DNA from: Flectonema sp. DT1601
Taxonomy: Eukaryota > Euglenozoa > Diplonemea > Diplonemida > Diplonemidae
Reading direction: 5' to 3'
Assembly (NCBI GenBank): GCA_964019425.1
Contig: OZ025817.1
Location: 496,001 to 560,000 of the forward strand
Length of the DNA stretch: 64,000 bases
Of the stretch, positions 56,501 through 64,000 are shown piece after piece. The notes below the pieces were generated by a model that worked only from the letters and a program-made list of their open reading frames with translations, had not been told where the DNA came from and did not search any database. The stretch's first letter is position 1. The number at the start of each line of letters is the position of its first letter. The position numbers were made by a program, and so were the translations under genes.

Positions 56501-59500
56501 TTCTCTGACAGGCATCTCCTTCCTTCTGAAGGGAAAGGATAGCACCGTGGAAATAGTAGTCGTATGAGTTGTGAGGTAACTGTTTTATTTTTTTTACTAG
56601 TGGTTTTCTGTGAATGTGGATACTGAATAGTGATAAAATACACATACCTTTGCAGCAGCTTCAGTCATAAGTGGCCAGTCTCCCATTCTCCAAGCAGCAG
56701 CTGTTGCAAGGGGAGCTATAGCGTGATGTAATGTATCTCCTTCTTCTTCTTCATAGTCATCGTGTTGAGAGTGAATGTGATGTGATGAACGAGAATCCCA
56801 AGTAGCTTTAGCCATATCATATAATTGTTTCCATTCACCTAATGCATTGAGACATCTCATCATGTCTACTTCAATCTCCATTAGTCTGGCTGATGTTGAT
56901 GTGTTGGCTTCTTCTTGTTCTAGTTGCTGTTTTTCTTGCTCAAGGAATTTGAGAGCTAAGCTCCATTTCCCTAAACGCATATACCAAGATTCATCGCTGA
57001 CTTCTGAAGCAAATGTTCCATCAGTTGCTGAACCACCAGCGAGTGACTTTTCAGCAACATGAAGAACACCAAGAGTAGATTGATGATGTCCTAATTGATT
57101 GTAAGTCGAAACAAGAGATTCTGTCGCAGCAGCTTGCCTAGAAGACTGATACGCAATTTCCTTCCATCGAAGAGTCTTCGCAAGAGCTGACGTCTTAGTT
57201 GCTAAACTAGATAATAATTGTGGGTCTATTGGTATACTCATATCATTAGCATCCATGTATTCAATTAAATTTAATAACGCGGTTAACACCTCTGGAGGCA
57301 GGTGTAAATTAGTTAAGATCCTCTCCAGCTCATTACATAATAATTCTTGGTTACGATCACTTAGGATATTCCAAATCGATACGAATGCAATATTAAACAA
57401 GTTCCTAGTTACAGGTTCAAACTGACTCGCAAGATTCGCACATAAACGAAGAGACACAACCGGTGACTGTTGCAGTAATTCCAATGAAAATGATCTGAGC
57501 CATTTTATCCAACCGTCCTTGGTAGCGATATTCGAGGCGGAATACGCTGTTTTTAATATTAACTTTTGTGAGACTTGGAGTTTTTCATCCTTTTCTTTAA
57601 CGTCACTGTCATCATCTCCAGACAAAGACACAACAGATGGAACTTCTTCTAGTGGAACGTTCAACAATTCTGTTAAATATCTAACCTCAGCTGAATCCAT
57701 CTCTATAGTACTGTATGGTGCGAGGGGTTGATTTTTTAGTAGTCGATCGATGACGCTGCTGTACTTTGAATGACTGTAGTGAACAGATGTTATCGTTTTG
57801 TGAATGATTGGAATGAAAATCGCATAGTCAGTTCCTAAATGATACACTAATAAACACAATACTCCCATTATATCAGATCGAAGACTGGCATTATCAGGTC
57901 TCGACAACACTCTCAACAATGGATGTATTATACTTGATGCATGGTCTTCAAGGCGGAGAACACGACCAAGTTTTCGAAGGGTTTTCAAAGCAGCTGCTCG
58001 TAACCCTTGATAGTAAGGAGGCAATGCTTCAGCTGTATCACCACTTAACAAATCAACATAGTCATTACTAGTACATACAAGATTAATAATTGCAGGGATC
58101 ACTTGATGTAAGAATTCATTAAGATGAACACCAATACAAAGAACAATACTCAAACACCTAAGAGCGATGCTCTCATCAGGAAGGACATCAGACTGAAGAA
58201 TCATTAACACCCGAGGTAGTAGAGGTGGGAGGTATGCCTTAAATTGGTCTGGACACGCTACAGCTAATCTGCTTATTAAATGCAACACAACCGGTAACGT
58301 TCCCGACTTCTCAAAATAAAGATGAATAATAGTATGAAGATCATCGAGATAGTGTGCCATCTCTGATCCACACAACGGTACCAACGCAGACAACTGACCC
58401 AAGTAAAACTTTGTAGTTGATTCGTCCTGTTCGATTCCTGCAGTCGACTGATTTCTTGTCGTCCTCGAACAAGGAAGCAGCGCCTTTATAAATGGTTTAA
58501 TGATCGTTCCGTGGTATTCAGGTAATGTACGACGACCAACGTTGACGAGTACCTGAACAGCTGATTTATGATAAGGCTGTAGACTGTTATTGTACAGAAT
58601 ACTTGCTAAGGATTGCAACACAGTAGTAATGTAGTATCCTTCTGACTTAGTCTTTGACTGTGGTGATTGCTGTCCAGTAACAACACTGCCTTGTAATGCA
58701 CTTTGACCGTCAGCTGTTGCAATTTCTATAACTTTTATTCTATGAGGGTCGAGAGCTCCAATTATCCCAAGTACCTTTACTGTTTCTCTTTTGATTGCTA
58801 CTTGATTTGTGGTGTCCGCATCAGCTGTTGGGGCTCTCATAAGAATACCAAACAAAGTAGAAACCAAATCAGGATACTCCTCATAAGGTTTTATTGAATA
58901 TCCCGTGAACTGTATGAGTGATCCAAATGACTTCAAAGCAGCTTTTATCTTCGGTAACGATGACCTAGACCTTCCTTGTTCCTTCAAAACACTTATAACA
59001 AGAGGTAAGAATATTCCAAGGTAAGGTGTCATTTGTTCAGCAACAGCCTGAGCAGTTGCACTCAACGCTCCCAAGAATGAAACAGCCGTGTCAACATCAG
59101 TCATTAAGTCTTGCATTCGAAGTTTGTACGCAGCAACGACTGTTTCGATGTACATTGCGATTGTTTTTGGAGCAGCGTTTATCAATTTTGTTAATAGCTG
59201 TAGTGTTTCATGTTGTGTTCTGAGATCGATGCTATTTTCAAGTACACTAATATGCTGAAGTAGCAACCTTCTTATACAAGGCAACACATGAGAAGGTGAT
59301 AACGGTGCTAATTTAGCGACAATCTCAGTCACTAACATTCGAATTCTAAATGCCTCATCATTCACACTCATAAATAAGTATCTGTTTTGTGTTGTTGTTT
59401 GTCATAGTCGAAAACAAATTAGGCTGAATAATTTTAAAAAAAAAATATAATAATAATAATAATAAATACCTTAAATTATCAGTAGTGACCAAGTGGTTTG

Positions 59501-61178
59501 AAAACCTAATATCATTTAGTGATGTGAAGATCGCATGACGAATGTGAGAGTCAGAATCAGCGACTGCAATAGATAATAACCTTTCAACAATATCTGCTAC
59601 AAGAAGTCCCTTATGTCCTCTGGTCGAAGCACTTGTTTGTTGTGATTTCGGAACGACAATGGCAGCGCAGGTGAGAGCTGCTTCCCTGCGGACAACAGCG
59701 GATTCGTCGTCAAGGAACTTTATAATGCAATCTCTGACAAAGATTCCCAAATCTCTACCTGAGAAATCGAATTCTCTGAGTGTACGTAAGGCTTTCTGAA
59801 CATCATCACAACGAGCAGGTATTCCATCTGAAGTCGATCCTGTTAATGTTTTTGACAGCGATTCTAATAATTTGCTTTGAATTCTTTGTCTGAGGGATGG
59901 AAATGCCTTCGCAATAATCGCAAGGGAATCAGCCAATTGAAATGAGACACCTCCCACAGCGTACAACATGTTTATAGATTCCCCAACTTGTTCTTTAACT
60001 ACGTCAGTTGGATTTGCTGCTGCCAACACTGCGTATGTCGGCAAAGCTTCTAAAACTGGTTTCTTCTCAATACAAATTCTAACTTCATTTAACATAGGAA
60101 ACTGCTTGCAAACAACTGGTCCAGCAACTCTACTGAGTTCGGCAAGAGCTTTCAGTCCAGCAGTTTTCTCTTCTCTGGAATCTTTCTTTATGACAACTGT
60201 TAGGTGTTGCAAAGTATCTCCAAGAAGGCCTTTATCAAACTCTGATCTGGCATATGATGCCATTTGAGGAATAGTTCTCAGAACCATTATTCTCACGATG
60301 CTATTGCTGCTGTCTTTGATGTTTAGGATTAGTCGATATGCTTCAGAGAATTTATTAAACAAAAACGGTCCTGAATTATGAAAAATATCAGCAACGCAAA
60401 GTAATGCTCCGTGATTTTGAGAGGAGTCCTTAGCACGTAGTAGTAGCCGACATTGTTCCCAAATTAAATGGTATGGATAGTTAGCACCCCCTCCTGGGGT
60501 TCTATCAGCTGATGTGTGAGGTTGCTGACTAATAATATCTAATACAGCCCTCATTGAATCAGCCCCAGCTTCCCTTACAGCTATATTAGAATCGCGTATT
60601 GCTACCCACATGGGTTTCAAACATTTGTCAATATGAGGATAAAACAGAGCTGGTGCATTCTTTGCTAGCTCTTTGACAACTAAAATAGACGAGTAAAGCT
60701 TCATTTCTTTGACGTCTTTTTCATTGAGGGTGTCGATGGCTCGTCGAGCCTCACGTTCAATGTGTTCAGATGTTAGTACACCTCCTTTTTTGGCAAGTCT
60801 ACCGAGGGTTTTAGTTGCGGCGACAATATTTGTTTTGTCAGCATTTCTGAGAGCAAGTCTTACAAAGTTTCCAAGTTGTGCGAGTTGCTCTGCAGTAGTG
60901 TCGACAACGTCAAGCAAGGCGCCTATGACGCCGATTCCTGCCCAGATGTCGATGGGTTCTTTTTGTACTAGTTCGAATATTTTTTGATTAATCACTCGCA
61001 TTGTTTCATGAAATTCCCCCGCCGATCCCTTCTTCAGACCCTCTACAATGTCACGGATTCGATTTGTTCTGTCTTGTCGAACTTCTTCATTTCTAGTTCT
61101 CATTTGTGTTATCAAAGATGTCAACAAATTCCTCGCCGGATTCCGAGCCGCCGCCCCACTATTCCGTTCTATAACCAT
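53553..61178 (-). CDS. TOR: Target of rapamycin (TOR) kinase, complete
   Basis: Five exons: 61178-59470, 59381-56648, 56579-56469, 56400-56312 and 56241-53553. Introns are 88, 68, 68 and 70 bp. The frame is continuous for 2443 residues (human mTOR 2549). Order: HEAT solenoid from the N-terminus (LFMSVNDEAFRIRMLVTE), FAT domain (YFHGAILSLQKEGDACQ, ELTAFVSEGYDRAYESLIQC), FRB at about 1885-1980 (AIIVHEQWHEGIEEASKLFF, HQAWELYYSTYKK), PI3K-like kinase with catalytic and metal motifs GLGDRHPNNLML and HIDFGDCFEVA, and the FATC end VENLCSCYIGWCPFW. It should be active and form TORC1/TORC2 to control growth by nutrient status. The FRB keeps the Ser and Trp needed for FKBP-rapamycin binding. The start was taken as the first ATG of the HEAT frame; weak AG sites lie just upstream. 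Confidence 0.97.
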
Positions 61179-61731
61179 CTCTCTATTACTTCGATACTTT
61201 TATTATTATGACTTAGTATTTAGTTATGCATTATTTTGTTAGGGGGGAGGTCAGCTGTAACAGAAGTATGAAAATAACAACGCTCCGTTTATCACTTTGT
61301 TAACAACATAAAAGGAAGACATTCATTGTCTTGAGGATGTGCTCCTTCACTTTTAGTAACAACAAGTATTAGTACTTTTTTGAATGATTAGAAATTTCTT
61401 GCGATGGCGTCGGAAGCTTGATTGGAAGTTTCGGAGACCAACCTGAACGGAAGGAGTTAGAATGATTAGCTTGAGTCTATCTTGTACAGAAAGAATCACA
61501 GCTTCACACAACTCCAAAAGCTGAGCACATGGGATGTTCAAGAGAAGGCTAGTAGCCTAAACATCGAGCATAGGGGATTAACAAGCTGGTTCCAGTGGTG
61601 TATATTATTAAGGTTCAAATCAGGTCGATAAAAACAATAATTTATTTCCCTTTTCATCTCCCACTAAACTCAGAGGGAAACCCTGGTTATGGATTGCTCA
61701 ATACACGGAATTACATATAATTCTTGTGCAG

Positions 61732-61765
61732 TGCTTCGAATGGGGACAGGGACAATCCCCGGAAA
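61732..61765 (+). other. Dispersed conserved motif, copy 2
   Basis: tgcttcgaa, then tggggacagggacaat, then ccccggaaa. It aligns to the reverse complement of 38126-38160, sharing the 15-mer ggggacagggacaat and most flanking bases. Confidence 0.55.
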
Positions 61766-62236
61766 CGTCAAATCAAAAAAAGGGTTACAAAAGAGAATAA
61801 TTCGGTAATTCACTTTCCATCACTGTTTGCACCTGAGAAGGAAATATGATAAGAGAACAAAGCATTAACTAAACAAGCTGAGATCGACACAAAGAAGTAT
61901 CTACACTGCAGATGGGTGCAGATTACTTCCACGCAGGGATTGCGCCAGGCCCGTTTCGATTCGACCAGACACTGGCGGGGGGAAATTTGATACGATACGA
62001 AATGATTTATCTGGGAAGAATACTGCAGGTCTTTGCACAAAAAAATAAAAGTATTGTCACCATGAAACAGGAGGCGTTGAACATTTGCCTGGTTTCTTTC
62101 GTGGAGGCCACGTGAACGTAGTTGAGTACCTCTTGCCTACGCTACCGTAACAGTGAAAAACAGCTGTAAATTAAAATAAATGTGAAAAAATAAAATAAAA
62201 ATAAAGGTTAACAGTGGACGAACCCGACGTAAGGCT

Positions 62237-62289
62237 TTCCTAGACTACTCGAGTCTTCAGCGGTCCGCTCGGTGATAGCAGCCTAGGAA
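62237..62289. other. Hairpin-forming GC-rich island
   Basis: ttcctag (62237-62243) pairs with ctaggaa (62283-62289). The loop contains agcg-gtc-cgct and the palindrome actcgagt. It may be a structured RNA; no family recognised. Confidence 0.3.
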
Positions 62290-62630
62290 GGACAAGCTCA
62301 CCCATCTGCCTGGAGACCATTCAAATTGGTTCGCTCTAAATTGGCGACCTGAACGATCTACCCTATCGCTGCGATTGCCACTGAGGGGAAGGGGGTGGGG
62401 AATACCAAATGGGGTTGGGATTCTGATAGACTATGACCCAGTCAAGGGAATAAGAACACTGCAATGCAATCAAATATTTAATTCCAACTAACAAACACTT
62501 GTCAAGAGTGTGTGAGCGAACACACATCTTCTTTTCTGAAAACATCATCAAATAAAAGATAAATTAAATACCTTGAAATAAAACAAAGGGAACAACGCGC
62601 ACACTAAAAACAACACTAATGTGACTTATG

Positions 62631-63878
62631 TCATTTCAAATTCCTTATGCTCTTATGCAGTTCGTCTCTGTTAATGGATGAACAACCTTCTAGGAAACAA
62701 CTTCCAACGGATCCCACATTCATGAGAGAAAAATCCAAGGAAGTAAGTGATGAACAATCACTTAGAAAATTGTTTCCAACAGCTGAAACATTGCTGAGGC
62801 TTGATAAGTCCAGAGATATGAGGGATGAACAATAAATGAGAAAATTGTCTCTAACAGTTGAAACATTGCTGAGGCTTGATAAGTCAACAGATGTGAGGGA
62901 TGAACAACCAAAAAGAAAATTGTTTCCAACAGCTGAAACATTGATGAGACTTGATAAGTCCAGAGATATGAGGGATGAACAATAAATGAGAAAATTGTCT
63001 CCAACAGCTGAAACATTGCTGAGGCTTGATAAGTCAACAGATGTGAGGGATGAACACCTATGTAGAAAATTGCTTCCAACAGCTGAAACATTGCTGAGAC
63101 TTATCAAGTTAACAGATGTCAGGGATGAACAAGAAAAAAGAAAATAGTTTCCAACAACTGAAACATTTCTAAGACTTGATAAGTCAACAGATGTGAGGGA
63201 TGTACAATTACATAAAAAACTGTCTCCAACAGCTGAAACATTGCTGAGACCTGATAAGTCAGCAGATGTGAGGGATGAACAATTACCTAGAAAACTGTCT
63301 CCAACAGCTGAAACATTGCTGAGACCTGATAAGTCTACGGATGTCAGTGATTCGCAATATTTGAGGAAATTATTACCAACAGATGTGACGTATTGAAGAC
63401 CAGGCAGACTGACCTTTATAATCTCACAAGATGATAAGAAATCATCCGAAACGGTCGTGACTGAGGGTTCAGAGTTGCTGAATGAGATGTTCGTAACATC
63501 ATCCGATAACCACTCACTGTTATTAAACTGAAGACAGCCATCCACAGCGAATGTGGGAGTATCAAGGCAGAAAAACCCGTCCTGATCCCGTTCTCCTCGT
63601 AGGAATGCCTTCGCTCTCTTTGCAGCATCTGTGAACCATTCCAATCCAAACAAGCGCACCACCGATGCATCCAACAGCGAGCCGTCCTCCACTCCGTACG
63701 ACACCAGTCGACTACCTGCTCGAAGCCGCGATCCTGCGAGAGAAAGCTCAAGAAAGTCACCATCAGTACCCCACTCATCAGCTGCAACCTGCAATGCATC
63801 CTTCACGAGCGACTCTCCAGTAGCTGTGAAAACAACGTCAGGAAATCCTGTGTCTGGGAACGTAACCGAGAGTTGCAT
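62631..63878 (-). CDS. Ubiquitin-like domain plus BspA-type leucine-rich repeat protein
   Basis: Single exon, 415 residues. The N-terminal 75 residues (QLSVTFPDTGFPDVVFTATG, LELSLAGSRLRAGSRLVSYG) look like a ubiquitin-fold domain. A linker follows, then from about residue 150 ten repeats of 25 residues with consensus SSLTSVDLSSLSNVSAVGDN-FL--C. This matches the BspA/TpLRR family (LRR_5), found in bacterial and protist surface antigens and often used in adhesion. There is no signal peptide or membrane anchor, so this copy is probably cytosolic or exported unconventionally. The near identity of the repeats points to recent expansion. The start ATG at 63878 has a weak AG context. Confidence 0.85.
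   Translation of the reverse strand: MQLSVTFPDTGFPDVVFTATGESLVKDALQVAADEWGTDGDFLELSLAGSRLRAGSRLVSYGVEDGSLLDASVVRLFGLEWFTDAAKRAKAFLRGERDQDGFFCLDTPTFAVDGCLQFNNSEWLSDDVTNISFSNSEPSVTTVSDDFLSSCEIIKVSLPGLQYVTSVGNNFLKYCESLTSVDLSGLSNVSAVGDSFLGNCSSLTSADLSGLSNVSAVGDSFLCNCTSLTSVDLSSLRNVSVVGNYFLFSCSSLTSVNLISLSNVSAVGSNFLHRCSSLTSVDLSSLSNVSAVGDNFLIYCSSLISLDLSSLINVSAVGNNFLFGCSSLTSVDLSSLSNVSTVRDNFLIYCSSLISLDLSSLSNVSAVGNNFLSDCSSLTSLDFSLMNVGSVGSCFLEGCSSINRDELHKSIRNLK
62690..63400 (-). repeat. 75-bp tandem repeats encoding BspA-type LRRs
   Basis: A 75-bp period is directly visible, for example agctgaaaca at 62931, 63006, 63231 and 63306. Each unit encodes one 25-residue LRR, with about 8 highly similar units and more diverged ends. 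Shadow frames (62762-63091 minus, 62647-63396 plus) stay partly open because the period is a multiple of three. Confidence 0.9.
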
Positions 63879-64000
63879 TTTACCTCACTTGAGTAACCTA
63901 CGAAATGTGATGATGAATGGCTTGGAGTATGATGAGATTAACACCACTGGGGTTCTGATAATGTCATCCCCGCTGTTAGTAAAAAATGATAATTAAGTTT
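63879..64000. other. Window end, upstream of the BspA-type gene
   Basis: 122 bp with no recognised feature other than the 5' flank of the 62631-63878 gene. Confidence 0.6.

Larger units (their letters stand above)
61179..62630. other. Intergenic region with structured, GC-richer islands
   Basis: No gene is firmly supported. 61353-61560 has an open minus frame without ATG (containing QLLELCEAVILSVQDRLKLI) behind TTTAG that could be an exon. 61912-62115 has a plus-strand open frame (MGADYFHAGIAPGP) of unclear status. 61732-61765 is a copy of the dispersed motif at 38126-38160. 62237-62289 forms an imperfect hairpin region (ttcctag/ctaggaa around agcg-gtc-cgct). The spacer lacks long homopolymers, unlike the other gaps. 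Confidence 0.5.

Noticed and set aside
61353-61560. Exon-like minus frame with QLLELCEAVILSVQDRLKLI
   Set aside because: It has no in-frame ATG and no convincing partner exon. It could be real, but the evidence is too thin for a CDS entry.
61912-62115. Plus-strand gene MGADYFHAGIAPGP (67 residues)
   Set aside because: It would be the only plus-strand gene, has no recognised domain, and an equal-length minus frame overlaps it. Left as unexplained open sequence.
62342-62355. tggcgacctgaacg, resembling a tRNA primer-binding site of an LTR element
   Set aside because: No flanking terminal repeats, capsid or polymerase coding sequence. The similarity is partial and probably chance.
1-64000. tRNA, rRNA, snRNA genes and CRISPR arrays
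   Set aside because: No A/B-box pairs, conserved rRNA or snRNA cores, or spaced direct-repeat arrays were recognised by eye on either strand.
1-64000. Kinetoplastid origin suggested by one-strand gene order
   Set aside because: Frequent short cis-introns in TOR, GH3, RSPH9, PDK1 and others do not fit kinetoplastids. Other trans-splicing lineages remain possible.

Overview
This window is nuclear DNA of a flagellated protist. It holds about 21 protein genes, all on the minus strand. Many are split by very short GT-AG introns, mostly 56-88 bp and often exactly 73 bp. Intergenic DNA is full of A/T homopolymers of 15-30 bases. A radial-spoke gene (RSPH9), a full-length TOR kinase, PDK1, a class III adenylyl cyclase and a possibly mitochondrial protein point to a free-living, flagellated and probably mitochondriate cell. 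The single-strand, head-to-tail order, plus a CAG within 20 nt of the start codon in 14 of 21 genes, looks like directional gene clusters with spliced-leader trans-splicing (Euglenozoa or a dinoflagellate/perkinsid relative). The frequent cis-introns argue against a kinetoplastid. The lineage stays open.

Layout by coordinate. 1-3154: coiled-coil gene cut by the window edge. 3251-3968: tandem pair of a dispersed repeat. 4120-6970: secreted GH3 glycosidase, with one intron enlarged by an insertion between 26-bp direct repeats. 7971-8795: Sec14. 8992-10211: SET protein, whose 5' end is partly copied upstream around a third copy of the dispersed repeat. 10738-16523: giant ePHD protein with a PVEKEE repeat. 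16900-19152: membrane protein with three ubiquitin-like domains. 19153-27223: 8 kb with no gene that I can support.

27224-29740: adenylyl cyclase. 30243-31994: TPR-SET. 32315-32725: small hypothetical. 32968-34098: PB1-WD40. 34412-37469: three genes, one of them RSPH9 and a second a coiled-coil protein of the kind found in axonemes. 38543-39288: secreted YbjN-like protein. 39684-41042: possible mitochondrial acetoacetate-decarboxylase-like protein. 42026-44449: LRR/coiled-coil. 45150-47714: membrane-anchored MAP3K. 48130-49005: hypothetical. 51430-52736: PDK1. 53553-61178: TOR in five exons. 62631-63878: ubiquitin-like/BspA-type LRR protein.

Functionally the window mixes nutrient and growth signalling (TOR and PDK1 are adjacent; a membrane MAP3K and an adenylyl cyclase lie nearby), chromatin or methyltransferase proteins (two SET proteins, one ePHD), flagellar parts, and two proteins that join ubiquitin-like domains to apparent surface or adhesion modules. 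Exon boundaries were worked out by hand from reading frame, GT/AG sites and family alignment. No homology search was run.
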